64,000 nucleotides of DNA from positions 5,163,501-5,227,500 of the forward strand of contig NZ_CP062260.1 in NCBI RefSeq assembly GCF_014863545.1, read 5' to 3'. Origin of the DNA: Paenibacillus sp. JNUCC32 (lineage in GTDB: Bacteria > Bacillota > Bacilli > Paenibacillales > Paenibacillaceae). This document shows, one piece after another, positions 16,931 to 26,541 of the stretch. Made by a program: the position numbers and the translations under genes. The stretch's first letter is position 1, and every line of letters begins with the position of its first letter. Below the pieces are notes generated by a model. It ran no database searches, was not told where the DNA came from, and worked only from the letters and a program-made list of their open reading frames with translations.

Positions 16931-17563
16931 TCAGTCAAGGTTAAGAAGCTTTTGGAGCCCCAGATTCAGCTTCAACACATTCACGCGCGGTTCACCGAAT
17001 ACGCCCAAATCCCGTCCCTCCGTATGCTCCTTTACCAGCTGATCAAGCTCTGCTTCCGCAATTCCGGTTTGCTTGCTGATCCGCGGAATCTGAATATACG
17101 CGGCCTGCGGCGATAGGTGAGGATCCAACCCGGAGCCGGAATTCGTTACCAGATCGATCGGCACCTCGCTCACCGGAACGTCCGGGTTGTTCTCCGTCCA
17201 CGCTTCAATTGATGCCTTCGTTCGTTCAATCAAATCCGGGTTGGAAGGGGCATAGTTATTGCTGCCTGAGCCGGCCCCGTTGTATTCAATGCTGGACACC
17301 CTGCCGTGAAAATATTGCGGCTCCGTAAAGTCCTGGCCGATCAATTCCGATCCGACCACCTTTCCGCCCCGATCCGTGACCAAACTGCCGCCGGCTTGCT
17401 TCGGCATGAGCAGGTGCGCCGCTCCCGTCGTGACCAGCGGATAAAGAATTCCGCATAACACGATAAATACAAGACTTGTTCTCAGGGCCATGCCCAGCGA
17501 GACACGGGCCGCGCCCACCCCAGCGAGAGGGGCCGGCGATGATTTCTGCAATGGCTTATTCAT
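16931..17563 (-). CDS. kdpC: K+-transporting ATPase subunit C
   Basis: A 210-residue protein with one membrane segment (about 29-52) and a periplasm-like outer domain. Family words are visible: [31 protein letters not shown] and GVNLNL-like VNVLKLNL near the end. It assembles with KdpA, KdpB and KdpF into the high-affinity potassium pump. It follows kdpB by 80 bp and is followed at once by the KdpD-like gene. Length is normal, with a proline-rich N-terminal extension of about 20 residues. Confidence 0.95.
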   Translation of the reverse strand: MNKPLQKSSPAPLAGVGAARVSLGMALRTSLVFIVLCGILYPLVTTGAAHLLMPKQAGGSLVTDRGGKVVGSELIGQDFTEPQYFHGRVSSIEYNGAGSGSNNYAPSNPDLIERTKASIEAWTENNPDVPVSEVPIDLVTNSGSGLDPHLSPQAAYIQIPRISKQTGIAEAELDQLVKEHTEGRDLGVFGEPRVNVLKLNLGLQKLLNLD

Positions 17564-17643
17564 GGTTCCTCGATCCCTTCTTTCATATTTTCCTCAAATA
17601 GCAGCCTCCGGGATATCTCGATAGGACGGCTGCTGTTTCCGGC

Positions 17644-19677
17644 CTAAATCCAGAGATGCACGATCATATCGATCAGCTTAATCCCGATGAACGGCACGAT
17701 CACGCCGCCTAATCCGTAGACCAGCACATTGCGCTGCAGCAGCTTCGACGAGCTCATCGGCTTATAGGCCACACCCTTCATCGCAAGCGGAATCAGCAGC
17801 GGAATGATAATGGCATTAAAGATCAGCGCCGACAGAATCGCCGACATGGGAGAACCCAGTCCCATGACGTTCAGAACGTTCATGCTAGGAATAGCAGCTG
17901 CGAACATCGCCGGAATGATGGCAAAATATTTGGCGACGTCGTTCGCGACGCTGAAGGTGGTCAGCGCGCCGCGCGTCATCAGCAGCTGCTTGCCGATGGC
18001 AACCACCTCGATAATCTTCGACGGATCCGAATCCAGATCCACCATATTGGCCGCTTCCTTGGCTGCGGTGGTACCGCTGTTCATCGCCAGCCCGACATCG
18101 GCCTGGGCCAGCGCCGGGGCATCGTTCGTCCCGTCCCCGGTCATCGCCACCAGCTTGCCTTCGGCTTGTTCTCGGCGGATGACGGCAATCTTATCCTCGG
18201 GCTTGCTCTCCGCGATGAAATCATCGACGCCCGCTTCACGGGCAATCGTCGCCGCGGTAAGCGGGTTGTCGCCCGTGCACATAATCGTCTTGATGCCCAT
18301 CCGGCGCAGCTGGTCAAACCGTTCCTTCATGCCCGGCTTCACGGTATCCTTTAGGTAGATCAAACCAAAGATGCGGTTATCCACGGCGACCGCAAGCGGG
18401 GTTCCCCCCTCTGTGGCGATGGCGTCGCTATTTGGCGACAAATCCGAAGGGATGGCGCCTCCTTGCGACTGCACCCACGCCTTGACGGCATCCACAGCGC
18501 CCTTCCGGACTTTCCGGCCATCCCTCAGGTTCATGCCGCTCATCCGGGTCTCCGCCTTAAATCCGATGAATTCCGCCCCATCCGCCATGCCCTCATCCAC
18601 TGCGAAACCTTCCTTCCTCAGCAGCTCCAACACCGACCGTCCTTCCGGCGTCTCATCCTGCAGCGAGCTCACCGCGGCCCACTGGGACACCGATGCCAGC
18701 GACTCGCCGCCGACGGGAATCAACCGGCTGGCCATCCGGTTACCAAACGTAATGGTACCCGTCTTATCCAGAATCATCGTGTTGATGTCACCGGCGGCCT
18801 CAACCGCTTTGCCGGACATCGCCAGCACGTTGAACTGCGTTACCCGGTCCATGCCGGCAATCCCGATCGCTGACAGCAACCCCCCGATCGTGGTCGGGAT
18901 CAGACATACCAGCAGCGAGATCTGCACCGGAACGGTCAACTCGATGCCAAGATACTTCGCGATCGGTGCCAGCGTCACAACCACGATCAGGAAGATCAGC
19001 GTTAAGACGATCAACAGCGTATTCAGCGCAATTTCGTTTGGCGTCTTCTGCCGGGAGGCCCCTTCGACCAGCGAGATCATCCGGTCGATAAACGATTCCC
19101 CCGGATCGCTTGTAATCCGGATGCGGATCGTATCGCTGACAACCCGGGTCCCCCCCGTGACCGAGCTGAAATCGCCGCCGGCTTCTTTAATGACGGGGGC
19201 GGATTCCCCGGTAATCGCCGATTCGTCAACGGATGCAAGGCCCGCAATCACTTCCCCGTCCCCGGGAATCATCTCGCCCTGCGCGACCATCACGATATCT
19301 CCTTTGCGCAGAGCCGTGGACGACACGGATTGTACCCCGCCGTTCTCCATCACTTTGCGAGCCGTCATTTCCTGCTTCGACTGCTTAAGGGAATCGGCCT
19401 GCGCCTTGCCGCGCCCTTCGGCAAGCGCCTCTGCGAAGTTTGCGAACAGCAGCGTGAACAGCAGGATGACGAACACGGTCAGGTTAAATCCGATACTGCC
19501 CTCGGTACCGAAATAGGACGGAAATATCGTCATAAGCAGCACAACCAGAGTCCCGGCCTCCACGACAAACATGACCGGATTTCTCATCATCAGGACGGGA
19601 TTCAGCTTCGTGAAGCTGTCCTTCAGCGCCTGACGGACCATCTCTTGGGACATCGCTTTTTTTCTCGTATTATTCAT
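17644..19677 (-). CDS. kdpB: K+-transporting P-type ATPase subunit B
   Basis: A 677-residue P-type ATPase, the energising subunit of Kdp. The phosphorylation motif DKTGTIT lies near residue 307, TGES in the actuator domain near 160, and the hinge word [12 protein letters not shown] near 515. Several membrane segments surround them, and [17 protein letters not shown] matches the KdpB ion-path helix. It is 22 bp from kdpA and in one operon with it. Its levels are expected to follow the c-di-AMP riboswitch upstream. Confidence 0.97.
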   Translation of the reverse strand: MNNTRKKAMSQEMVRQALKDSFTKLNPVLMMRNPVMFVVEAGTLVVLLMTIFPSYFGTEGSIGFNLTVFVILLFTLLFANFAEALAEGRGKAQADSLKQSKQEMTARKVMENGGVQSVSSTALRKGDIVMVAQGEMIPGDGEVIAGLASVDESAITGESAPVIKEAGGDFSSVTGGTRVVSDTIRIRITSDPGESFIDRMISLVEGASRQKTPNEIALNTLLIVLTLIFLIVVVTLAPIAKYLGIELTVPVQISLLVCLIPTTIGGLLSAIGIAGMDRVTQFNVLAMSGKAVEAAGDINTMILDKTGTITFGNRMASRLIPVGGESLASVSQWAAVSSLQDETPEGRSVLELLRKEGFAVDEGMADGAEFIGFKAETRMSGMNLRDGRKVRKGAVDAVKAWVQSQGGAIPSDLSPNSDAIATEGGTPLAVAVDNRIFGLIYLKDTVKPGMKERFDQLRRMGIKTIMCTGDNPLTAATIAREAGVDDFIAESKPEDKIAVIRREQAEGKLVAMTGDGTNDAPALAQADVGLAMNSGTTAAKEAANMVDLDSDPSKIIEVVAIGKQLLMTRGALTTFSVANDVAKYFAIIPAMFAAAIPSMNVLNVMGLGSPMSAILSALIFNAIIIPLLIPLAMKGVAYKPMSSSKLLQRNVLVYGLGGVIVPFIGIKLIDMIVHLWI

Positions 19678-19699
19678 GGTAATAGGCCACCTTTTCTAT

Positions 19700-21379
19700 T
19701 TAACGAATCGTCAGATGCTCGGCAATCGGTCCCAGCACCAGCACAGGCAGGAAGGTCAAGGCACCGATGATCAGGACCACCGCGATGAGAATGCCGGCAA
19801 AAAGCTTATTATCTGTCCGGAACGTTCCGAGCGTCTCGGGAACCCACTGCTTCCGCATCAGAGAGCCGCCCACCGCCAGCAGGGCAATCATCGAAATATA
19901 GCGCCCGATCAGCATGACCAGTCCGGTGCTGATGTTCCAGAACGGCGTGTTATCCGCAAGGCCCTCAAACCCGGAGCCGTTATTGGCAGCGGATGACGTG
20001 TATTCGTAAAGCACCTGCGAGATGCCGTGAAAGCCCGAATGGGCAATGCCCGCCTGTCCCGCATCCGTCATGAGCGCGAGCGCCGTCGGAGCAAGGATGA
20101 TCAATGGGTGTACCAGAATGACAATCGCGATCAGCTTCATCTCCCGGGCCTCGATTTTTCTGCCGAGAAATTCGGGGGTACGGCCAACCATAAGACCGGC
20201 CAGGAACACCGCCAGGATCGCGTACATGAGCATGTTCATCAGCCCGACGCCTTTTCCGCCAAAAACGGAATTCAGCATCATCAGGGACAACGGCGAAATC
20301 CCGCCGAGCGGCGTGAGCGTATCATGCATGTTGTTGACCGACCCGGTCGTGGCCGCGGTTGTCACCGTCGTAAACAGGGAGGATTGGGCGATCCCGAACC
20401 GGACCTCCTTGCCCTCCATGCTGCCTTGCGAGGCGTCGATGCCCAGCTGGTTTAATGCCGGGTTGCCGTTGGTTTCCGCGGCATAGTTCAAGGACAGGAA
20501 GCCGATAAACAAGGTCATCATTACCGAGAATATGATCCAGCCCTGCTTACGGCTCTTCGCGAACAAACCAAATGTGTAAGGAAGCGCCGCCCCGAGACTC
20601 CACATGGACAGAATCTCGATCACATTGGTCAGCGGGGACGGGTTCTCGAACGGATGCGCCGAGTTGGCCCCCATAAAACCGCCCCCATTGGTGCCCAGAT
20701 GCTTGATCGATTCGAGCGCAGCCACCGGACCCACCGCTATTTGCTGCTCGCTTCCTTCCAGCGTCGTGACGCTGAGCGTAGGCTTCAGGGTCTGCGGCAC
20801 CTGCAGCGCCACCAGCACCATCGCAATGATGAAAGCAGCCGGAATGAATACCCGGGTATGCGCCTTAACGAAGTCCTCAAAAAAGTTGCCGACGGTCGTG
20901 CCCTTGCTGGTCACCGCCCGGATAAAAGCAATCGCCACGCACAGCCCGGTCGCCGCGGACGTAAACATCATCATCGTAATGACGGCCATCTGGGCCAGAT
21001 AAGACAATCCCGACTCCCCGCTGTAATGCTGAAGATTCGTATTGGTCATGAAGCTGATCATCGTATTGAACGACAAGGTCGGTTCCATATGGCCGATGCC
21101 GTTCGGGTTCAGCGGCAGCACCTTCTGCAGCCGCAGAATCAAGTAGCCCGCCGCAACCAGCACGATATTCGTTAACACAAAGCTGACGGCATATCCTTTC
21201 CATGTCATCCCCTTGCGTTCTTTCAAGCCGATCAGAGCAAAGATCGGTTTCTCCGCCCAGGAGAACCATCTGTCCGTTCCATTGCTTTCATAACGAAACA
21301 CCTGATATAGATAAGTTCCCAGCGGCTTGACCAGCAGCACTAGAACGAGTATAACGATGGCAATTTGTAAAATGCCCAT
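19700..21379 (-). CDS. kdpA: K+-transporting ATPase subunit A
   Basis: A 559-residue polytopic membrane protein that forms the potassium-selective pore of Kdp. Family selectivity-filter-like words are visible: TNTNLQHYSGE, GTNGGGFMGANSAHPFENP and TTAATTGSVNNM. Length is typical. It is followed by kdpB after 22 bp and preceded by kdpF after 29 bp. Confidence 0.97.
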   Translation of the reverse strand: MGILQIAIVILVLVLLVKPLGTYLYQVFRYESNGTDRWFSWAEKPIFALIGLKERKGMTWKGYAVSFVLTNIVLVAAGYLILRLQKVLPLNPNGIGHMEPTLSFNTMISFMTNTNLQHYSGESGLSYLAQMAVITMMMFTSAATGLCVAIAFIRAVTSKGTTVGNFFEDFVKAHTRVFIPAAFIIAMVLVALQVPQTLKPTLSVTTLEGSEQQIAVGPVAALESIKHLGTNGGGFMGANSAHPFENPSPLTNVIEILSMWSLGAALPYTFGLFAKSRKQGWIIFSVMMTLFIGFLSLNYAAETNGNPALNQLGIDASQGSMEGKEVRFGIAQSSLFTTVTTAATTGSVNNMHDTLTPLGGISPLSLMMLNSVFGGKGVGLMNMLMYAILAVFLAGLMVGRTPEFLGRKIEAREMKLIAIVILVHPLIILAPTALALMTDAGQAGIAHSGFHGISQVLYEYTSSAANNGSGFEGLADNTPFWNISTGLVMLIGRYISMIALLAVGGSLMRKQWVPETLGTFRTDNKLFAGILIAVVLIIGALTFLPVLVLGPIAEHLTIR

Positions 21380-21408
21380 GACGATGCCTTCCTCCTTCAG
21401 CCGTTTCC

Positions 21409-21483
21409 CTAGAATTTTTCAGGGTGAATCAGCGCATAAATCAAATAGAGAAAAATAAAAATCGTGAATATCAACATGATCAT
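21409..21483 (-). CDS. kdpF: KdpF small membrane subunit
   Basis: A 24-residue peptide starting MIMLIFTIFIF and ending ALIHPEKF, a single hydrophobic helix with the HPEKF tail typical of KdpF. In the Kdp complex KdpF stabilises the KdpA-KdpB interface. Its ATG overlaps the stop of the upstream small gene by one base (TGATG), so it is translationally coupled. An ATG two codons later would also work. Confidence 0.88.
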   Translation of the reverse strand: MIMLIFTIFIFLYLIYALIHPEKF

Positions 21484-21593
21484 CACGGCTGATCAGCCTC
21501 CGGTTCCGAAACCACGCGCCCGCACCAGGACATAAACAGCATGAGCAGTCCGTAGGTTCCTCCCAAAATGAGCACCATAACTAAATCCTGCAT
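21483..21593 (-). CDS. 36-residue membrane peptide encoded before kdpF
   Basis: Starts MQDLVMVLILGG and ends SEPEADQP; residues about 4-24 form one membrane helix followed by a short Trp-Cys and acidic tail. A GGGGAGGT site lies 7 bp upstream of the ATG. It overlaps kdpF by one base, which argues that it is real and coupled to the pump. I recognise no named family. It may be a Kdp accessory peptide. Confidence 0.7.
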   Translation of the reverse strand: MQDLVMVLILGGTYGLLMLFMSWCGRVVSEPEADQP

Positions 21594-21635
21594 GAATGTA
21601 ACCTCCCCTAACTCTTGTGGCGTCAGTCCAAACGC

Positions 21636-22046
21636 TTAGCTCATAACGGATGCCATCAGAAAGGACACCTGATGATGATTCGTATGAAGCACCACATCGG
21701 CACCCAGCCCTTTGTATATCAAGCGCGGATTGCCGGAATGGGTGATCACGTAAATCGACTCCGAGGTCCATGTCCGGCAGATCCGCAAGTAGCGGCAGCA
21801 CAGATTCAAGCTGCTTTCGAACAGAAACACCTTGCTGACGGGAAACTCGGGAATGATCCAGGTCTGCTCGTCTCTTGTATCAATCAAAATGATGGGTTTG
21901 CAGCCCAGTTCTCGCAGCCTCTGCTGCTCAGCCCGGTTGTTGGCTATGGCCGCAAACGGAACACGTTTGTGAATCAGCTGGCGGACGAATTCCTCCCCTG
22001 CCTTGTTCGGCGCGGATACCAGGATGAATTCCTGTGGTTTCTCCAT
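21636..22046 (-). CDS. Small Rossmann-like protein heading the kdp operon
   Basis: A 136-residue protein with alternating strands and helices. FILVSAPNKAGEEFV, PFAAIANN, PIILIDTRD and YKGLGADVVLHTN are reminiscent of an RCK/KTN or TrkA-N nucleotide-binding domain, but without a clear GxGxxG loop. An AGGAGGAG site lies 8 bp before the ATG. It is the first gene after the c-di-AMP riboswitch and is followed by the small membrane peptide, kdpF, kdpA, kdpB and kdpC. It could be a cytosolic regulator of the pump. No named family is recognised. Confidence 0.75.
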   Translation of the reverse strand: MEKPQEFILVSAPNKAGEEFVRQLIHKRVPFAAIANNRAEQQRLRELGCKPIILIDTRDEQTWIIPEFPVSKVFLFESSLNLCCRYLRICRTWTSESIYVITHSGNPRLIYKGLGADVVLHTNHHQVSFLMASVMS

Positions 22047-22088
22047 CTTCGTTTCTCCTCCTAAGGTCAGAAAGAGAAGGCAACAACA

Positions 22089-22132
22089 AAGAAGCCTGCG
22101 GAAAGAGAAGAACTCTTCCCGCAGGCTTCTTA
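22089..22132 (-). terminator. Riboswitch-controlled terminator of the kdp operon
   Basis: On the minus strand the stem AGAAGCCTGCGG/CCGCAGGCTTCT, extended by AAGAG/CTCTT across the loop, is followed by TTGTTGTTG. It lies between the aptamer (22190-22338) and the first kdp-operon gene. That placement makes it the likely expression platform, where c-di-AMP binding would favour termination. Confidence 0.85.
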
Positions 22133-22189
22133 CAGGACACGGTGAAATACACCGTGGCCCAAGTCCACGACAATCGTTGCCTCTCTCGA

Positions 22190-22338
22190 TACGCTTACGA
22201 GGTTAGCTGACGGATTCGGGCGTGAGAGTCGCCCTACCCATAGACCGTTATCTTGTCTACAGGATTCACCCCAGAGAGATCAGGTTCATCTCCCGACTGG
22301 TTCCCCCGTTCCTTTTCCATTCAAGGACTCAGCGAAAA
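22190..22338 (-). ncRNA. c-di-AMP riboswitch (ydaO/yuaA class) upstream of the kdp operon
   Basis: Read on the minus strand, the conserved blocks appear in order: GGGGGAACC, then GGGGTGAATCC, GGGTAGGGC and GAATCCGTCAGCTAACC, followed by CTCGTAAGCG. The terminal CGCT near 22327-22330 can pair with AGCG near 22191-22194 as P1. In the family c-di-AMP binding switches genes off, typically potassium uptake and wall-lytic genes. A terminator follows at 22089-22132. Confidence 0.92.
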
Positions 22339-22424
22339 TTAAAAACGAGTAGCATGTTATTCTATTAGCCATTGACTTGTCATCCAGACTGGGCATAACA
22401 GCACAGCAACAGGAGGTCCACGCG

Positions 22425-22515
22425 GTGAGAGTCGCCTCTACCTTCAAATCTCAGCAAGGCCCATGGTGCCTTCGCCATCGATCCATAAAGGCTTAGGGGC
22501 AACTCTCACACTGCC
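22425..22515. other. Long stem-loop between the two riboswitches
   Basis: GTGAGAGTCGCCTCT (from about 22425) pairs with AGGGGCAACTCTCAC (to about 22509) with one mismatch and one bulge, enclosing about 55 nt. The GGCGACTCTCAC arm (minus-strand sense) also occurs inside the minus-strand riboswitch as GGGCGACTCTCAC. The opposite arm could therefore pair with the aptamer. It matches no riboswitch class I can name. Confidence 0.35.
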
Positions 22516-22524
22516 TTTAGACCT

Positions 22525-22686
22525 TCATGAAACGGCTGCCCGTATGCCTTGGTCGTTGATGACCGTCAATTCATAGTTCGTATCATACGTCCGGCCCTGC
22601 AGGATGTAAATGTGAGCAAAAACACATCTAGCGTTATGTCGAACAGGAACCAAGCAGTATTTCGTCTTTATCTTCCGAATACTGCT
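22525..22686 (-). pseudogene. Possible relic coding segment between the riboswitches
   Basis: An open frame of 53 codons on the minus strand ends with a protein-like tail (YDTNYELTVINDQGIRA and three more residues before TGA). No start codon with a ribosome site is seen and upstream frames are broken. The composition of the last 30 codons looks coding, the rest does not. It may be a decayed 3' gene fragment; chance cannot be excluded. Confidence 0.2.
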
Positions 22687-22891
22687 CTATACTATGTATT
22701 TCTCTTGTTTTCTCTTATTTATCGCAATCCAACGAGATACCGAGATTTTGCCACGATAATAGATGACACGGCCGATTGTACGCGTTTTCTTTTACCGTTT
22801 TCATCACATTTCGGAATCTATTCGTCCCATACGGTCATTTACTTTTCGTTTCCTCCGGCGTATGATTCATCCATCTATCCGAAACACGTGA

Positions 22892-23042
22892 TACGCCGAG
22901 CTCCCGACAGACCGGGAGACGGGGGAACCAAAGTCACCAGTCTTCGATTGGTGAATGGGGTGAATCCGCTGCGCCTAGGATCGAAGGGCCCCGCGGTAGG
23001 GTGCTCTCAGTCCGAATCCGTCAGCTAACCTCGTAGGCGCGT
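22892..23042 (+). ncRNA. c-di-AMP riboswitch (ydaO/yuaA class) upstream of an orphan gene
   Basis: Conserved blocks on the plus strand are GGGGGAACCAAAG (22921), GGGGTGAATCC (22957-22967), GGTAGGGTGC (22995-23004) and CCGAATCCGTCAGCTAACC (from 23012). CTCGTAGGCG then closes P1 with CGCCGAG near 22894. It points away from the kdp riboswitch and controls the gene at 23193 rather than a known transporter. Confidence 0.92.
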
Positions 23043-23105
23043 TGTTGAGAGAGAATACCATCCAAGCTTTGGCATAGCGGCCGCCGGAATTGGGGCTCTA
23101 ACCAT

Positions 23106-23150
23106 AAATAGGCCTGGAGAGCGGGGTTTCTCTGCTCACCAGGCCTATTT
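23106..23150 (+). terminator. Expression-platform hairpin of the plus-strand riboswitch
   Basis: The 12-bp stem AAATAGGCCTGG/CCAGGCCTATTT, with an inner AGAG/TCTCT pairing, lies 64 bp after the aptamer and 43 bp before the gene start. The T-tract is short (ATTTGCC), so termination strength is uncertain. Confidence 0.6.
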
Positions 23151-23192
23151 GCCGTGCATATAACATTCTTATAAAGGAGCGTAGATCATATC

Positions 23193-23657
23193 ATGACGAA
23201 ACTCATCGAGGCAGCGCTTACACCCGTCATCGAAACCGCAGTGCCTGCATTAGGTGAAGAGACTATCGGCCATATGGAGATATTTCGTTTCGACCGGGGC
23301 TCGGCCGAACGCTTTATCCCATGGAGCGATCATGGCTGGAACTGCGGCTTGTTCAAAGTCAGCTGCAAAGACGCGGCAGGATATGTCGAATATGCCCTGC
23401 CAAGCACGAGAGAATTTTCGGACCTGGTCCGCTGGGCATCCGTCTTCTCAAGGCTGAGAGGCATGTCCGTGACTGAGGCCATTCGCTATGCCCGAAAGCA
23501 GCAGCAGTGGGGACCCGCACGGATGCAACTTGCTGTATCGGCCCTCGCCGATCTGGAGATCAACCTGCATCGGCACATCACTCGAGAGCGGTTAGGCGGA
23601 CTGCCGCTGGAGCGCTCCTTCCTTATGAATTGCTCGGAGGCGTATTATCATTTCTAG
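23193..23657 (+). CDS. Unrecognised protein under a c-di-AMP riboswitch
   Basis: A 154-residue soluble protein without signal peptide or membrane helix. Visible words are IPWSDHGWNCGLFKVSCKD, GYVEYALPSTREFSDLV and QQQWGPARMQLAVSALADLEINLH. An AAAGGAG site precedes the ATG. I cannot assign a family. Genes behind this riboswitch class are usually potassium transporters, osmolyte transporters or wall hydrolases, none of which fits. A convergent hairpin follows, so it is monocistronic. Confidence 0.8.
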   Translation: MTKLIEAALTPVIETAVPALGEETIGHMEIFRFDRGSAERFIPWSDHGWNCGLFKVSCKDAAGYVEYALPSTREFSDLVRWASVFSRLRGMSVTEAIRYARKQQQWGPARMQLAVSALADLEINLHRHITRERLGGLPLERSFLMNCSEAYYHF

Positions 23658-23740
23658 GGGCAGCAGCTACAGAGAGCTGCTGTACCCGTTTCCTTTGGAT
23701 TGGGCACTTCTAAGCAGCCTGATGTTTTTTGAAACCATGA

Positions 23741-23791
23741 AGAACCCCGTCAAAAAGCCACTTATTTCATCAGGCATTTTGACGGGGTTCT
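23741..23791. terminator. Bidirectional hairpin between convergent genes
   Basis: The 15-bp perfect arms AGAACCCCGTCAAAA/TTTTGACGGGGTTCT enclose a 21-nt loop. It lies between the orphan riboswitch-controlled gene and the proline dehydrogenase stop. The T-tract is not strong on either side. Confidence 0.6.
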
Positions 23792-23806
23792 GCAATCGGA
23801 TCCCGC

Positions 23807-24727
23807 TCACTTGAACATATTTTTGAGCACCATCATCAGGTTGGCGGGCTTCTCCGCCAGGCGCCGGGTGAAATACGGGTACCACATCGTTCCGTAAGGC
23901 ATATAACACCGGATACGGTAGCCGTCCTGCGCAAGCGCTGCTTGATCGTTCATCCGCAGTCCATACAGCATCTGAAATTCATAGTCCTGTTTGTCTATGC
24001 GGCTCTGCTCGGCAAATACCTTCACCCAGTCGATGATGTTGTCATCATGCGAGGCAATCGCGACGTAGGCTCCTTGGTCGAAATGCATTTTGACCAATTT
24101 CTTGTAGTTGTCAATGACCTCCCGCTTCTGCTGAAAGGCGATGGTTCCCGGCTCTTTGTACGCGCCCTTTACCAGCCGCAGATTAACGCCGGCCCTTAAC
24201 AGATTCTTCACGTCCTCCTCCGTACGGAACAAGTAGGCCTGCATCACGGTCCCCACATTGGTCAGCCCCTCCTTATGAAGGCGGAGCGTCATATCGATGG
24301 TTGCCTGGGTATACGGCGAATCCTCCATGTCCAGGCGAACGAAGTTGCGGTGCTCTTTAGCCTTTCTTACCACCGACCTGATGTTTTCGTAAGCCTTCTC
24401 GGGGTTCAGGGCCATGCCCATTTGCGTCGGTTTCAAGGATACGTTCGATTGCACTTCGCGCCTCGCAATCCCTTCCACCAGCTTCAAATATTCCTCCCGG
24501 TACCCGGCCGCTTCATCCAGCGTCGTAATGCCCTCCCCCAAATGATCCAGCGTAACGAGAATGCCTTTCGCGTTCAGCCTCTCGATTTCGTCCAGCGCCT
24601 CATCCAAGGTATCGCCGGCAATGAATCGGCCAGCCAATTTCCGGCCGTACTTGATCGACAGCCATTTCACGAGTTTATTGCCGGACACCGTCAGGATCAC
24701 TTTACGGTACAGCTCGGTTCCGTCCAT
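23807..24727 (-). CDS. Proline dehydrogenase
   Basis: A 306-residue FAD enzyme that oxidises proline to pyrroline-5-carboxylate. Family words are NVSLKPTQMG, RLDMEDSPYT, LRLVKGAYKEP and the C-terminal GYRIRCYMPYG with YFTRRLAE, a TIM-barrel flavin site. The ATG at 24727 gives the usual monofunctional length; the open frame continues upstream to 24901 but that part is not family-like. It is divergent from the P5C dehydrogenase gene with about 200 bp between starts, so the proline-to-glutamate pathway is complete here. Confidence 0.93.
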   Translation of the reverse strand: MDGTELYRKVILTVSGNKLVKWLSIKYGRKLAGRFIAGDTLDEALDEIERLNAKGILVTLDHLGEGITTLDEAAGYREEYLKLVEGIARREVQSNVSLKPTQMGMALNPEKAYENIRSVVRKAKEHRNFVRLDMEDSPYTQATIDMTLRLHKEGLTNVGTVMQAYLFRTEEDVKNLLRAGVNLRLVKGAYKEPGTIAFQQKREVIDNYKKLVKMHFDQGAYVAIASHDDNIIDWVKVFAEQSRIDKQDYEFQMLYGLRMNDQAALAQDGYRIRCYMPYGTMWYPYFTRRLAEKPANLMMVLKNMFK

Positions 24728-24925
24728 GCGCGCGCCCCCTTTGCAAGGTAAACCAAAATGCACTCTATCTAACTCATATGCAAAAATCATGACGGCATGC
24801 AGGAAGACATACATATTTAAATAGAGGTTTTCACCAGGAGATCCTAACCATGCCACCATGACGATCCGCAGATGGACCATTGGCCTGAAGCTTCGATTCA
24901 TATCATGTTAAGGAGGGGCCTCCCC

Positions 24926-26473
24926 ATGCGAGCACCTTTTCGGAACGAACCATTTATGGACTTCAACAACGAGTGGAACAACAAGTTATACGATGCGGCG
25001 TTATCCGGGGTCGAAGCCGAGCTTGGCCAATCGTACCCCTTGGTTATCGGCGGTGCCAAAATCCATACGGAGCGTACCGCTAAGTCGGTCAATCCGTCGC
25101 GCAAGCGCCAAGTCATCGGCGTCGTGTCCCAAGCGGATACCGAGCTTGCCGAGCAAGCCATTCAGACGGCGGCGCGTACTTTTGAGACGTGGAAGCACAC
25201 CGAGGCGAACGAGCGGGCTCGCTACCTGTTCAAGGCCGCGGCAATCATGCGGCGGCGCAAGCTCGAGTTCTCCGCGCTGATGACCCTCGAAGCCGGCAAG
25301 ACGCGTGCCGAAGCGGACGCGGATACGGCCGAAGCGATCGATTTCATGGAGTTCTATGCCCGCGAAATGCAGCGCCTGAGCGCGCCCCAGCCGCTGACGG
25401 TCCACGAGGAGGAAGAGAATCATCTCGATTACATCCCGCTTGGCGTCGGCATCGTCATTCCGCCTTGGAACTTCCCGCTCGCGATTATGGCCGGTATGAC
25501 TACGGCGGCCATCGTCTCCGGCAACACCGTTGTGCTGAAACCGGCGAGCACCACCCCGGTCATAGCCGCCAAATTCGTGCAGCTTCTGGAAGAAGTCAGC
25601 CTGCCTCCGGGTGTCGTTAACTTCCTGCCTGGTCCGGGTCAGGAAGTGGGCGACTATTTGGTGGATCACCCTTTGACCAGGTTTGTCAGCTTTACGGGTT
25701 CCCGCGACGTTGGACTGCGAATTCAAGAGCGTGCGGCCAAAACGCAGCCGGGGCAGCGATGGATCAAGCGCGTCATCGCCGAAATGGGCGGGAAAGACGC
25801 CATCATCGTGGACAACGAAGCCGATTTGGACCTTGCTGCGGATGCGATTACCGCTTCGGCCTTCGGCTTCTCCGGCCAGAAATGCTCCGCCTGCTCCAGA
25901 GCCATCGTGCATAAGGACGTTTATGATACCGTGCTGCAGAAGGTCATCGAGCGCTCCAAGAAGCTGGTGATCGGAAGCCCCTCCCATGCCGAGGCTCAGG
26001 TGGGACCCGTCATCGACGATAAGGCGTACCGTAAAATTCTCGACTATATCGAAATCGGGAAAAGCGAAGGCAAGCTGGTACTTGGCGGATTTCCGGGCGA
26101 TCCGGAGGGGTATTTCATTCAGCCTACGATTTTTGCGGATGTGGACAGCACTGCCCGTATCTCTCAGGAGGAAATCTTCGGCCCGGTGGTGGCCTTCACG
26201 AAGGCAGCCTCCTTCGACGAAGCGATTCAATTCGCCAATAATACCGATTATGGGCTGACCGGCGCGGTGATCTCGAACAACCGCGCGCATCTGGAGCAGG
26301 CACGGCGCGATTTCCATGTCGGCAACCTGTATTTGAACCGGAAATGCACCGGCGCCTTGGTGGGCACCCACCCGTTCGGCGGCTTCAATATGTCCGGAAC
26401 GGATTCCAAAGCCGGCGGCCGCGACTACCTGCTCTTATTCACTCAGCCGAAGGTGGTGTCGGAACGGTTCTGA
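24926..26473 (+). CDS. pruA: Delta-1-pyrroline-5-carboxylate dehydrogenase
   Basis: A 515-residue aldehyde dehydrogenase, the typical length of the RocA/PruA group. It carries [29 protein letters not shown], the catalytic Glu in [10 protein letters not shown] and the catalytic Cys in [13 protein letters not shown]. It oxidises pyrroline-5-carboxylate semialdehyde to glutamate with NAD. The ATG at 24926 has AAGGAGG at 24910-24916, so the earlier in-frame ATG at 24872 is not used. It is divergent from proline dehydrogenase. Confidence 0.95.
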   Translation: MRAPFRNEPFMDFNNEWNNKLYDAALSGVEAELGQSYPLVIGGAKIHTERTAKSVNPSRKRQVIGVVSQADTELAEQAIQTAARTFETWKHTEANERARYLFKAAAIMRRRKLEFSALMTLEAGKTRAEADADTAEAIDFMEFYAREMQRLSAPQPLTVHEEEENHLDYIPLGVGIVIPPWNFPLAIMAGMTTAAIVSGNTVVLKPASTTPVIAAKFVQLLEEVSLPPGVVNFLPGPGQEVGDYLVDHPLTRFVSFTGSRDVGLRIQERAAKTQPGQRWIKRVIAEMGGKDAIIVDNEADLDLAADAITASAFGFSGQKCSACSRAIVHKDVYDTVLQKVIERSKKLVIGSPSHAEAQVGPVIDDKAYRKILDYIEIGKSEGKLVLGGFPGDPEGYFIQPTIFADVDSTARISQEEIFGPVVAFTKAASFDEAIQFANNTDYGLTGAVISNNRAHLEQARRDFHVGNLYLNRKCTGALVGTHPFGGFNMSGTDSKAGGRDYLLLFTQPKVVSERF

Positions 26474-26485
26474 ATACGGCATGCC

Positions 26486-26520
26486 AAAAAAACCTCTCCA
26501 TGATCATGGAGAGGTTTTTA
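26486..26520. terminator. Bidirectional intrinsic terminator
   Basis: The near-palindrome AAAAAACCTCTCCATG/ATCATGGAGAGGTTTTT has a T-run on both strands. It serves pruA and the convergent serine hydrolase gene. Confidence 0.9.
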
Positions 26521-26541
26521 CTGTACCTTGTTTTGTCGGCA

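Noticed and set aside
22341..22530. A third riboswitch or T-box leader between the two aptamers
   Set aside because: A stem-loop exists, but I could not match conserved cores of lysine, M-box, fluoride, T-box or other classes.
22549..23028. 159-codon plus-strand frame between the riboswitches
   Set aside because: It runs into the plus-strand aptamer, has no ribosome site and reads like random AT-rich sequence.
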